This document shows positions 32,227-40,906 of a stretch of DNA of 40,906 bases, piece by piece (positions within the stretch are counted from its first letter, which is position 1; every line of letters starts with the position of its first letter). The DNA lies in NCBI GenBank assembly GCA_003567005.1, contig PXBF01000057.1, forward strand, positions 1 to 40,906, given 5' to 3'. The notes beneath the pieces were generated by a model, which had not been told where the DNA came from, did not search any database, and saw only the letters and a list, made by a program, of their open reading frames with translations. The position numbers were made by a program, and so were the translations under genes. Source of the DNA: PVC group bacterium (GTDB taxonomy: Bacteria; Verrucomicrobiota; Kiritimatiellia; UBA8416).

Positions 32227-35133
32227 TTATTCCTGTTCTTTGAGCAGCAAGCGAATGAACCGCTGTTTGCCTTCTTCGATTGGCAATTCAAAGGAGAGTT
32301 CCTCGAAGGTATCGTTTAGCTTATTGGTGTCAGCAGCAACCAATCCGGCATCTTCCCATTCGCCTTCCAGAAGATTGGTCCGCGTCTGCATCAGATAGGT
32401 GACAGAGGCATCATCCTGTCGGTGTAAATGGACATAGTGCAATCGACCATCACGAAACGCGATTTTCGGCATCTGTCCATTCAGGGCATGTTGCAGAAGC
32501 AATACGCGCGTCGATGCTGCCAGCCCGGGCGGTGGATCCAAGGTAAGGCCAAAATCATCCAAATAGGTCGGGTATCCACCGGAGATTGTGGTTGATTGAT
32601 AGGCCGTTGCGGAATCATCATAAAAGCGATATGTGCCAACCTCATCGCCATCCAAGTATAGCGTCCATTCTTTCTCTTCGTAATCCATGGCCATTGTCAC
32701 GCGAACCCAGAAGGTATCCGAAGGTACGGTTACTCCTGATTCGGTTTCGACTTCGCCATCATATACCATGATCTGGCGGTTCGTATTCATGAAGAGAACT
32801 GCGCAACTATCCGGCGGAATGTCTGGTAGCGTCTTCAGCGGCTCGGTTGCCAATTGCATATCCACCCAGACCGAGGTATATGCATTCGTCACACGATAGC
32901 GCATGTAGGCATTACTGCTTTCAAAATGGGCAGCATGCCTGCCTCCAAATACGGTGTCCTCCTGCACGATTACATGCTCAGATTCCCACCCCCGTTGACC
33001 ATGCAGGTTCCCCGGAACCGATAATTCGAAGTCGTCCAGAAACGGGAGGGAATTCCAGCTCGCAGGATCATCCTGAACAAGCACCCGCACTTCTGCGGGG
33101 GGCGAATCTTCCAACCCGTCACCTACCACGAAAGTAAATGTATCGATGCCGTAAAATGCTGCGTCCGGGGTATAGGTTAGTATTGGTGGGGTTCCCGACA
33201 AGGTTCCATTTTCCGGTCCTTCTATGATTGTATAGGTCGTGGTGTCATGATTATCCATATTCCCGGAGAGGGTGATGGCAAGATCTGTTTCGAAAGGGGT
33301 AAACAGATTTTGATCATAGGCCTCTATTGCTCTACGCTCGATTTCTGCTCCTGTGATGATTAAATTTTTACGCGATAGGGAGAGCAGCATGATACCGGTG
33401 GTTGTGGGTAGCGTACGAGGTCCCCAATTGGGACCATGATCGGCCCAATCCCTTCCCCATGGCTGTAGGATTAGACCATTGCCGTCGTGTGTTTCCGACA
33501 TGATGAGAAACGTTTTCACGTAGTCCAGAAAGTCGCGTAATCTATCGGGGTCTTCCGTTCGTGCGGCACCGAGTATGGCCCAGAAACTGTGTATGTTTGA
33601 TTCGGCATGGCCATCGAAGATATTGCCCGGACCGAGAGCACATGTGTTGGCTGCATGTTGACCTAAGAACGCCCAGCCTTCCCGTGGTGGGTCCCCGATG
33701 GTCATCGCTAAAGCTGCCAACCCAATAGATGCGAGAAATTTGTTTGACTTGGTTGTTTCGTAGGGTTCTGTCGGATCATCGGGCGGGGGCACTTCGCCAA
33801 TATATCGATTCACGCGGCGTCTATTGTCTAAAAGTTCTTCCACGGTGTTTTCATCGCGCTCTTCTTCGACCCAGTCGGTGGGTTTCCAACGATGGTCGTC
33901 TTTATGTGGCCAGAGAATCTCGTATTCTGTAATGTCCACCATACCACCTGGTACCGCATATCCGGGACCTTTTCCGCTACGTGCCTCTTCAGGGTTTTTA
34001 AGCTCGATGAGCGCGTGGCGCCGATCGCGTCCTAGCGGACCTTCCTCGACTTCGCGGAAAGCATAGCCGACGGAAAGGGATTCGGGGTTTGCAGAGCGAA
34101 GGTAGTGGTGATAAATCGTTTCCAGGAGATCTTCCTCGTAATGCAGGCGCAATTGCCGAAAGATGCTTTGACTGAGCATCTGAAGACCTGAAATAGCTGC
34201 AATCGAAGCATAAGGGCTTAGCCCGCTCCTTCGTATTCTGATGTGGGATCGATGGGTATAGATACCATTGCGATCAAAGGATCCCCATGGCTGCGTTTCG
34301 GCAAGTTCACGCATCGGTTCGATGAGTTTCTCGTCATTGTAGCGGTGATACATTTCGCCCATGATGATTCCGTCATACGCCCAACGCCAGGTTCGAAAGC
34401 CACCATCTGTTGGGCTGTAGGTGTTGTTGTGGAAGCGCTTCCTGTGTTTTTCAATGATCGGTTCATATTTCTCGATCCCGCTCGCCATAAGGGCCAGTAG
34501 CTGATGGGATTCGCCGTGAAAATGCCCCCAGAATTGATTTTCCGTTTTCCAGTTATCGGATTCATAGTCCCGTGCAATAAAGTCACAAAGTCTTTCGAGC
34601 AATAGTTCGGAGCGCGTGCAATTATAAGGATATGTGGGAGCAAAGCGCCCTACCGGCTCCAGTTGCAATTCAACGGTGTTGACGATGTTTTCGTCCCCGT
34701 TTGGGTGAATCATGAGCGTGAGCAGGCCATCTTTTCCTTGGCTATCTTCTATGTGACCAGCCAGCTCCGTCATGGGGCCATCCCATCCCCGTTTGTTGGA
34801 ATGAGGTCCAAAGCGATGCGATATTTCGAAGGGTTTATCATTCGCTCCAATGATGATGTCACCCTGTTCTACGAGTCCGCGGGCTGGGGATTGGTCATCT
34901 TGAAAAACATGTTCTACGAGAAAGCGATCGGGATTTTCCGGGGTGATCCTGGCTCTGATTCCGGTGGGCCCGAGGTTAAGAAACCACATACGGAAGCCGA
35001 GCTCGTTATCGTAATAGCTTCGCATTTCGGTGCTCCAAGGCTGGTCCCCGCGCTGATTGATAGCATAGGTAGTGGTCGCTAAGGAGCCAACCAAGGTGAG
35101 AAGGATTAGCTTTTTGCATGCATATATGCGCAT
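32227..35133 (-). CDS. DUF6288-family exported protein A, with Ig-like and LamG-like C-terminal domains
   Basis: A 968-residue secreted protein, last of four tandem paralogues. The ATG at 35133 (GAGGG upstream) starts a signal peptide, MRIYACKKLILLTLVGSLAT, with likely cleavage after TTYA. A PDZ-like domain (about 55-150) contains GLVEQGDIIIGANDKPF. The shared helical core (about 155-610) follows, ending in HDGNGLILQPWGRDWADHG and a TTTGIMLLSLSRK segment. Unlike its neighbours it continues: an Ig/cadherin-like domain (612-690, YTPDAAFYGIDTFTFVVGDG), a LamG-like lectin fold (690-866, FWVRVTMAMDYEEKEWTLYLDG) and a tail (866-968) with YLMQTRTNLLEGEWEDAG, a pattern common in Verrucomicrobia exported proteins. 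It may bind a glycan or other cell-surface material. The core's activity is unknown; a helical-barrel hydrolase fold is a guess. Confidence 0.85.
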   Translation of the reverse strand: MRIYACKKLILLTLVGSLATTTYAINQRGDQPWSTEMRSYYDNELGFRMWFLNLGPTGIRARITPENPDRFLVEHVFQDDQSPARGLVEQGDIIIGANDKPFEISHRFGPHSNKRGWDGPMTELAGHIEDSQGKDGLLTLMIHPNGDENIVNTVELQLEPVGRFAPTYPYNCTRSELLLERLCDFIARDYESDNWKTENQFWGHFHGESHQLLALMASGIEKYEPIIEKHRKRFHNNTYSPTDGGFRTWRWAYDGIIMGEMYHRYNDEKLIEPMRELAETQPWGSFDRNGIYTHRSHIRIRRSGLSPYASIAAISGLQMLSQSIFRQLRLHYEEDLLETIYHHYLRSANPESLSVGYAFREVEEGPLGRDRRHALIELKNPEEARSGKGPGYAVPGGMVDITEYEILWPHKDDHRWKPTDWVEEERDENTVEELLDNRRRVNRYIGEVPPPDDPTEPYETTKSNKFLASIGLAALAMTIGDPPREGWAFLGQHAANTCALGPGNIFDGHAESNIHSFWAILGAARTEDPDRLRDFLDYVKTFLIMSETHDGNGLILQPWGRDWADHGPNWGPRTLPTTTGIMLLSLSRKNLIITGAEIERRAIEAYDQNLFTPFETDLAITLSGNMDNHDTTTYTIIEGPENGTLSGTPPILTYTPDAAFYGIDTFTFVVGDGLEDSPPAEVRVLVQDDPASWNSLPFLDDFELSVPGNLHGQRGWESEHVIVQEDTVFGGRHAAHFESSNAYMRYRVTNAYTSVWVDMQLATEPLKTLPDIPPDSCAVLFMNTNRQIMVYDGEVETESGVTVPSDTFWVRVTMAMDYEEKEWTLYLDGDEVGTYRFYDDSATAYQSTTISGGYPTYLDDFGLTLDPPPGLAASTRVLLLQHALNGQMPKIAFRDGRLHYVHLHRQDDASVTYLMQTRTNLLEGEWEDAGLVAADTNKLNDTFEELSFELPIEEGKQRFIRLLLKEQE

Positions 35134-35167
35134 TGTTGTGCCCTCATTCGTTTGAAATTGCTTGGGG

Positions 35168-37531
35168 TTATTCAAAGAGTGCTTCAAAGCGATTACGTGA
35201 ATTTTCGTTGGCTTTTTCGAGAAAGGAGTCAGCCTGACGTACACTGCCCGCATGTTCAAGATAGACACCTGCCAGTGCTTGTGCGTCGCTACTGTCTTCT
35301 CGCATGGTGGCGATCAGAGCCGCTAATACGGCATGATCATTGGATGTCAAGTAGTCCCAGGCTACTCTAGCTGTACGCTGATTCTTTACGCTTTGCAATG
35401 TGAGCGATCCGTCTTCATTCGCCTCAAGCAAGATAACGTTGCTGCTTGAGATCGATAGCTGCATGGGAATAGGGGAAAATCCGTTTCCGGAGCTGAGCTG
35501 GTGTAGGGTGCGAATGGTCGCCCTTTCCAGGCGGGCTAGGTTATCGTCTGACAAGGTTCTCGCCGCGCGGGTCTGTGTACTCCTCTGATTACTCTCTCGT
35601 TGCTCCTGCGCCCAAGCCGGAGGTTGGCCCCATGAGGGACGCGAACTGCCATTTTGCGACAGGCGGGATTGCGTTTGTCCGCGCAAGGATCCGGTACGCT
35701 GGGATTGTGGTACACTGCCATCCATGTCGGCTCCCGTGATGAGTAAGCGTCTGCGGGGGAGGGAGAGGAGCATGACGCCCGTCGCTGTCGGTAAGATGCG
35801 GGGACCAAAAGAAGTGTCTGAATTCGCATTCGGTCGATCACGTCCCCATGGTTGCAGGTATAGTCCATTGCCATCATGCGTTTGGGATAGAATGAGAAAC
35901 GTTTTCATGTAGTCGAGATATTCGCGTTTCATCTCTGGATCTTCGGTTCGAATGGAGGCCAGCACGCTCCAGAATGCATGCAGATTGGAGGCAGCATGTC
36001 CATCGAAAGCCGCGCCTGCGCGGATGGACGATGTGCGTGCAGCATGCAAGCCAAGATAGCGCCAGCCTTCTCGCGGGGGCGAGCCCAGCAACATAGCAAC
36101 GCCACCGATAGCGGAAGCGGCAACATGGTCGACCGTCGCGGTTGTGTCGTATGGTCTTGTAGGGTCGGGGAGCGTGTTTTCTTCGCCGAGAAAGCGATTT
36201 ACGCGTCTTCGATTGCCTTCAAGTTCTTCCACGATATTCTCGTCGCGTTCGTCTTCTACCCAGTCTGTAGGTTTCCAGCGGTGATCGTCTTTGTGCGGCC
36301 AAGTAATCTCGTATTCGGTGATGTTAGACATGCCGTGTGGAACAACGTAGCCTGGGCCTTTTCCACTTAAGGCCTCTTCCGGATTTTTCAGCTCGATAAC
36401 GGCGTGCCGTTCATCGCGTCCAAGTGGACTCGGGGGCGGGCCGGAGAAGCCATACGCGATATTCATGCGATCTGGACGCGCCGAACGCAGATACAGTTGG
36501 TAGATGGTTTCATAGAGATCGTCTTCATAATGCAGTCCGAGATGTCGAAAAATGCTCATGCCCACCATTTGCAATCCAGAGATGGCGGCAATGGAAGCAT
36601 AGGGTCTCCCGCCGCGCCCTCTTATGTTGATATGGGATCGATGGGTATAGATTCCATTGCGATTGAACGAGCCCCAAGGCATAGCCTCTGCCAGGGATTT
36701 CATCGGCTCGATAAGGTTCCTGTCATCATATAGATGATACATCTCTCCCATAAGAATGGCTTCATAGCCCCAGCGCCACATTCTGAACCCACCGGTTGCG
36801 GGATTGTATGTATTGTTGTAAAACTGCCTGCGGTGGCGTTCAATGATGGGTTCGTATTTTTCAATGCCAGATGCCATCAGTGCAAGAAGCTGGTGTGCCT
36901 CGCCATGTGTACTGCCATAGAAACGATTTTCACTTTTCCAGTTTCCTTCGGTGTAATCACGCACGATGAAGTCACAAAGTTCTTCAAGCAGGCGTTCGGA
37001 GCGCGGGCAATGATACGGGAACGTTTCGGCGAACCTTCCGACGGGTTCCAGTTGCAGGTCAACATTGACAATACGGGATTGATCGCCCTGCTGCCGGATC
37101 ATGAGGGTTAAAACACCATCGCGTCCCTGGCTGTCTTCGATATGACCAGCTAACTCCAGTAGGGGGCCATCCCAGCCGGTTCGCATACCCAGACGTCTTC
37201 CAAAACGATGATTGGTGGAAAATTGACTTCCATTTGCTCCGACAATGACATCCCCTTCTTCCACGAGACCGCGGGCAGGCGATTTGTCATCCTGAAAGAC
37301 ATGTTCGACTACAAATCGATCAGGATTATCAGGGAAAATCCGAGCGCGAATGCCTGTGGGGCCCAAGTTCAAGAACCACATCCTGTGGCCTAGGTCATTA
37401 TCATAGTAACTGCGCAACTCAACATTCCACGGCCAACCGCCGCGCTCCATTATTCCAAACACGGGCGATGAAACGGTCAACATTGCGAGTAACAAGGATA
37501 CGATTGTATACCCATTCTTTTTTATATGCAT
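35168..37531 (-). CDS. DUF6288-family exported protein B, with a unique C-terminal domain
   Basis: A 787-residue paralogue. The ATG at 37531 gives the signal peptide MHIKKNGYTIVSLLLAMLTV, cleaved near SPVFG; upstream in-frame starts lack such a fit. A PDZ-like domain (about 55-150, GLVEEGDVIVGANGSQF) and the shared core (to about 598) follow. Core phrases such as FNRNGIYTHRSHINIRG and FDGHAASNLHAFWSVLASI align with the neighbours but diverge more than A, C and D do among themselves. A Gln/Ser/Arg-rich linker (about 600-645) then leads to a helical domain of about 140 residues not found in the others (LARLERATIRTLHQLSSG onward). The gene ends 34 bp before the start of A. Function is unknown; export to the periplasm or outside is likely. 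Confidence 0.83.
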   Translation of the reverse strand: MHIKKNGYTIVSLLLAMLTVSSPVFGIMERGGWPWNVELRSYYDNDLGHRMWFLNLGPTGIRARIFPDNPDRFVVEHVFQDDKSPARGLVEEGDVIVGANGSQFSTNHRFGRRLGMRTGWDGPLLELAGHIEDSQGRDGVLTLMIRQQGDQSRIVNVDLQLEPVGRFAETFPYHCPRSERLLEELCDFIVRDYTEGNWKSENRFYGSTHGEAHQLLALMASGIEKYEPIIERHRRQFYNNTYNPATGGFRMWRWGYEAILMGEMYHLYDDRNLIEPMKSLAEAMPWGSFNRNGIYTHRSHINIRGRGGRPYASIAAISGLQMVGMSIFRHLGLHYEDDLYETIYQLYLRSARPDRMNIAYGFSGPPPSPLGRDERHAVIELKNPEEALSGKGPGYVVPHGMSNITEYEITWPHKDDHRWKPTDWVEDERDENIVEELEGNRRRVNRFLGEENTLPDPTRPYDTTATVDHVAASAIGGVAMLLGSPPREGWRYLGLHAARTSSIRAGAAFDGHAASNLHAFWSVLASIRTEDPEMKREYLDYMKTFLILSQTHDGNGLYLQPWGRDRPNANSDTSFGPRILPTATGVMLLSLPRRRLLITGADMDGSVPQSQRTGSLRGQTQSRLSQNGSSRPSWGQPPAWAQEQRESNQRSTQTRAARTLSDDNLARLERATIRTLHQLSSGNGFSPIPMQLSISSSNVILLEANEDGSLTLQSVKNQRTARVAWDYLTSNDHAVLAALIATMREDSSDAQALAGVYLEHAGSVRQADSFLEKANENSRNRFEALFE

Positions 37532-37614
37532 ATTACACTTCTTTCTTGATGACATAAACGATGGTTGTTTTTGTCGCGATTCGCATTTGCGTTTCGCCAT
37601 ACGTCAATCGTAGA

Positions 37615-39426
37615 CTATGGTAATTTGATTTCGCCTCCCGTAAGGATCAGTCGCTGTTTTGGCAAGGACAGCAGCATGATTGCAGTTGCACTTGGTAGTG
37701 TTCGCGGTCCCCACCTAGGGCCTTGATCTGCCCAGTCGCGTCCCCATGGTTGCAAAATAAGACCGTTACCATCATGTGTTTCCGACATGATCAGAAAGAT
37801 CTTAACATAATCAAGGAATTCCCGGAGTAATTCAGGGTCACTGGTGCGAGCTGCACCGAGAATGGCCCAAAAGCTGTGCATGTTCGATTCGGCATGTCCG
37901 TCGAAGATATTGCCGGGGCCTAATGCGCACGTGTTAGCGGCATGTTCGCCGAGATATCGCCAGGCATCGCGCGGCGGATCTCCGATGGTCATGGCTAGAG
38001 CGCCCATTCCAATGGATGCAAGGAATTTGGCGGATCGCGTTGTTTCATAGGGCTCTGTCGGTTCTGAAGGGGGCGGGATTTCACCCAGATAGCGATTGAC
38101 ACGACGCTGATCCCCAACGAGCTCCTCGACGATATTCTCATCGCGCTCTTCTTCAACCCAGTCAGTAGGTTTCCAGCGATGATCTTCCTTATGGGGCCAG
38201 ACAATTTCGTATTCCGTGATGTCTTCCATACCGGTGGGCACTACATAGCCGGGGCCTTTGGGGCCTCGGGCTTCGCTCGGGTCTTTCAGGCGAATGATGG
38301 CATGTCGGGGATCGCGTCCCAAGGGGCTTTCTCCCCCACCTCGAAATGCGTAGCCGACAGATAAGGCGTTATCATTTGCAGAACGCAGGTAGTGTTCATA
38401 TATGGTTTCCAGTAAGTCTTCTTCATAGTGGAGGCCCAGTTGGCGGAACATGCTCTGACTGAGCATCTGCAGACCTGATATGGCGGCAACAGATGCATAT
38501 GGCTTGCGTCCGATCATTCTGATACGAATAAAGGACCGATGCGCGTAGAATCCATTGCGGTCAAATGAACCCCATGGTTGGGTTTCGGCTAATTCACGCA
38601 TCGGTTTGATCAGTTTCTCATCATTGTACAGTCGGTACATTTCGCTCATGAGGATACCGTCATAGCCCCAGTTCCAGGTTCGAAAACCAGAGTCTGTCGG
38701 ACTGTATGTGTTGTCGTGGAAGCGCTTCCTGTGTTTTTCGATAATAGGTTCATACTCTTCGAAACCACTTGCCATGAGGGCCAATAGCTGCTGCGTTTCG
38801 CCATGGACGTTACCCGTGAAACGGTTGGCGGGTTTCCCGTTGTCGGAATAAAAATTGCGCACGAGGAAATCACAGAGTTTTTCGAGTAATAATTCCGAGC
38901 GTGGGCAATCGTATGGGTAGTTTTCAGAGAACCGGCCGACGGGTTCGAGTTGCAACGTGACGGTATGTACTTTGTCGGTATTGCCTTGTGGATGGACCAT
39001 AAGTGTGAGTACGCCATCCTCGCCTTGGCTATCCTCGATATGGCTGGCCAATTCCTTCATGGGTCCATCCCAACCTCTTTTGTTGGAACGGCGGCCGAAG
39101 CGGTGAGAGGTCTCAAAGGGTTGGCCGTTTGCACCTATAATCATGTCACCTTTTTCTACAAGACCTCTGGCTGGAGACTTTTCATCCTGAAAGACATGTT
39201 CTACGAGAAAGCGGTTGGGATTTTCCGGGGTGATCCTGGCTCTGATTCCGGTGGGACCGAGGTTCAAGAACCACAAGTTGAATCCTAGCGCATCATCATA
39301 ATAGCAACGTAGTTCTGTATTCCATGGTTGATCGCCGCGTTGGTTTATCGCCAATACGGGCGATGAAACGGTCAACACTGCGAGTATAAGGGAAACGATT
39401 GTATACCCATTCTTTTTTATCTGCAT
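37615..39426 (-). CDS. DUF6288-family exported protein C, core only
   Basis: A 603-residue paralogue with the signal peptide MQIKKNGYTIVSLILAVLTV (from the ATG at 39426), cleaved near SPVLA. It has the PDZ-like domain (GLVEKGDMIIGANGQPF) and the core, then stops just after RLILTGGEIKLP with no extra domain. It is therefore the minimal form of the family here. Its signal peptide and upstream region nearly match those of B, while its mature start INQRGDQPWNTELR matches A. One stretch near 38857-39010 is almost identical to gene D. This mosaic suggests recombination among the paralogues. The 83-bp gap to B and 84-bp gap to D are also similar to each other. Confidence 0.84.
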   Translation of the reverse strand: MQIKKNGYTIVSLILAVLTVSSPVLAINQRGDQPWNTELRCYYDDALGFNLWFLNLGPTGIRARITPENPNRFLVEHVFQDEKSPARGLVEKGDMIIGANGQPFETSHRFGRRSNKRGWDGPMKELASHIEDSQGEDGVLTLMVHPQGNTDKVHTVTLQLEPVGRFSENYPYDCPRSELLLEKLCDFLVRNFYSDNGKPANRFTGNVHGETQQLLALMASGFEEYEPIIEKHRKRFHDNTYSPTDSGFRTWNWGYDGILMSEMYRLYNDEKLIKPMRELAETQPWGSFDRNGFYAHRSFIRIRMIGRKPYASVAAISGLQMLSQSMFRQLGLHYEEDLLETIYEHYLRSANDNALSVGYAFRGGGESPLGRDPRHAIIRLKDPSEARGPKGPGYVVPTGMEDITEYEIVWPHKEDHRWKPTDWVEEERDENIVEELVGDQRRVNRYLGEIPPPSEPTEPYETTRSAKFLASIGMGALAMTIGDPPRDAWRYLGEHAANTCALGPGNIFDGHAESNMHSFWAILGAARTSDPELLREFLDYVKIFLIMSETHDGNGLILQPWGRDWADQGPRWGPRTLPSATAIMLLSLPKQRLILTGGEIKLP

Positions 39427-39510
39427 ATTACACTTCTTTCTTGATGACACAAACCGTGCTGGCATGTATTGCGATTCGCATTTGCGCTTGGCCGTACGCG
39501 AGATCGTAGC

Positions 39511-40906
39511 CTATCGTAATTTGATTTCGCCTCCCGTAAGGATGAGTCGCTGTTTGGGCAAGGACAGCAGCATGGCTGCGGTTGCGCTTGGTAATGTTCG
39601 CGGTCCCCAATTGGGACCATGATCTGCCCAGTCGCGTCCCCATGGTTGTAAAATGAGGCCGTTACCATCATGTGTTTCCGACATGATGAGGAAAATCTTT
39701 ACATAATCGAGGAATTCGCGGAGTAATTCCGGGTCACTGGTGCGTGCTGCACCGAGAATGGCCCAAAAGCTGTGGATATTCGATTCGGCATGTCCGTCGA
39801 AGATATTGCCGGGGCCTAATGCGCACGTGTTAGCGGCATGTTCGCCGAGATATCGCCAAGCATCGCGAGGGGGTTCTCCGATGGTCATGGCTACAGCACC
39901 CAGTCCGATGGAAGCCAGAAACTTGCCGGATCGGGTTGTGTCGTAGGGTTCGGTTGGTTCTTCCGGAGGGGGGATTTCGCCAATATAGCGGTTGACGCGG
40001 CGTTGATCGCCTTGGAGCTCTTCAACGATATTCTCGTCGCGTTCTTCTTCAACCCAGTCAGTGGGTTTCCAGCGATGGTCTTGCTTGTGCGGCCAGACAA
40101 TTTCGTATTCCGTGATGTCTTCCATACCGGTGGGTACCACGTAACCGGGGCCCTTGGGGCCACGTGCTTCCTCTGGATTCTTTAAGCGGATTATGGCATG
40201 CCGTCGATCGCGTCCTAGCGGGCCTTCGTCCACCTCGCGGAAGGCATAGCCGACGGATACGGATTGGGGATTCGCAGAGCGAAGATAAAGCTGATAAATC
40301 GTCTCCAAGAGATCTTCTTCATAATGTAAGCCGAGTTGCCGGAACATGCTCTGGCTTAGCATCTGCAGGCCTGATAGGGCGGCAATCGATGCATATGGCT
40401 TGCGTCCTGTCTGTCTGAGTCGAATAAAGGACCGATGGGTATAGATTCCATTTCGATCGAAGGAGCCCCAAGGTTGTGCTTCTGCCAGGTTTCGCATAGG
40501 TTCAACCAGGTTTTCGTCGTCGTATAGGCGATACATTTCGCTCATGATGATCCCATTGTACCCCCAGTTCCACATTCGAAAGCCGCCGTCGGTCGGGCTG
40601 TAGGTGTTGTTGTGAAATCTTTTGCGGTGTTGTTCGATAATGGGTTCATATTTGTCGAGGCCACTGGCCATGAGGGCTAATAGCTGATGGGCCTCGCCAT
40701 GGGTGTTACCCCAGAAACGGTTGGCGGTTTTCCAATTGTCGGATTGAAAGTCGCGCACGAGGAAATCACAGAGTTTTTCGAGTAATGTTTCCGAGCGTGG
40801 GCAATCGTATGGGTAGTTTTCAGAGAACCGGCCGACGGGTTCGAGTTGCAACGTGACGGTATGTACTTCGTCGGTATTGCCTTGTGGATGGACCATAAGT
40901 GTGAGT
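39511..40906 (-). CDS. DUF6288-family exported protein D (partial, N-terminus beyond right edge)
   Basis: The frame stays open to the right edge, giving the last 464 residues. They align with the core of protein C throughout: VHPQGNTDEVHTVTLQLEPVGRFSENYPYDCPRSE, GRDWADHGPNWGPRTLPSAT and the end RLILTGGEIKLR. There is no extra C-terminal domain, so it is a core-only form like C. An internal ATG at 40896 is not the true start: the PDZ-like region that precedes it in the other copies must lie outside the window. The segment SVGYAFREVDEGPLGRDRRH matches A better than C. The operon promoter must be beyond the window. Confidence 0.84.
   Translation of the reverse strand, partial: LTLMVHPQGNTDEVHTVTLQLEPVGRFSENYPYDCPRSETLLEKLCDFLVRDFQSDNWKTANRFWGNTHGEAHQLLALMASGLDKYEPIIEQHRKRFHNNTYSPTDGGFRMWNWGYNGIIMSEMYRLYDDENLVEPMRNLAEAQPWGSFDRNGIYTHRSFIRLRQTGRKPYASIAALSGLQMLSQSMFRQLGLHYEEDLLETIYQLYLRSANPQSVSVGYAFREVDEGPLGRDRRHAIIRLKNPEEARGPKGPGYVVPTGMEDITEYEIVWPHKQDHRWKPTDWVEEERDENIVEELQGDQRRVNRYIGEIPPPEEPTEPYDTTRSGKFLASIGLGAVAMTIGEPPRDAWRYLGEHAANTCALGPGNIFDGHAESNIHSFWAILGAARTSDPELLREFLDYVKIFLIMSETHDGNGLILQPWGRDWADHGPNWGPRTLPSATAAMLLSLPKQRLILTGGEIKLR

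Noticed and set aside
32227..40906. The near-identical repeats as a CRISPR array or insertion sequence
   Set aside because: The repeated units are about 1.9 kb protein-coding paralogues without terminal inverted repeats, transposase or short regular spacers.

Overview
The window looks like a chromosomal segment of a Gram-negative bacterium of the PVC group, most likely Kiritimatiellota or a close relative. This is inferred from four large secreted proteins that I recognise as the DUF6288 family (seen mainly in Kiritimatiellota, Lentisphaerae and Planctomycetes), a Verrucomicrobia-style C-terminal tail on one of them, sigma-54, and a complete TonB/ExbB/ExbD operon that implies an outer membrane. 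A superoxide reductase-like protein and a membrane protein carrying a rubrerythrin-like domain suggest an anaerobic or microaerophilic life. No tRNA, rRNA, CRISPR array, transposase or phage gene was seen.

Layout. Positions 1-4772 (minus strand): a GDT1-type membrane protein fused to a ferritin-like domain, then rpoN, then mfd, which runs off the left edge. Positions 4847-9689 (plus): tlyA, nadK, an unrecognised exported protein, trxB and a class I methyltransferase. Positions 9809-13468 (minus): a three-gene ferric-iron ABC transporter, binding protein, double permease and ATPase. Positions 13687-15531 (plus): a fused homocysteine methyltransferase/methylenetetrahydrofolate reductase. Positions 15568-18982 (minus): three glycosyltransferases joined by ATGA stop/start overlaps. 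Positions 19135-20485: a rubredoxin-like/superoxide reductase protein converging on an unusual sigma-70 family factor.

Positions 20891-26186 (plus): a tightly coupled energy-transduction operon, DUF3450 protein, large MotA/TolQ/ExbB protein, ExbB, ExbD, TonB and TPR protein. Two TTGTGCACA-type dyads lie upstream. Positions 26574-32052 (plus): housekeeping genes coaE, rho, tig, clpP and clpX. The tig leader holds a 12-bp palindrome and a 7-bp hairpin. Positions 32053-32226: a convergent intergenic region with a REP-like hairpin. Positions 32227-40906 (minus): four tandem DUF6288 paralogues, the first cut by the right edge. They share a PDZ-like and helical core but differ at the C-terminus, and they show traces of recent gene conversion.

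Most of the window is core metabolism and expression machinery. The parts that deserve a second look are the GDT1-ferritin fusion, the divergent sigma factor, the TonB operon with its paired dyads, and above all the DUF6288 array, which looks like an expanding family of exported proteins of unknown function. All calls come from reading the sequence by eye; no database search was run.
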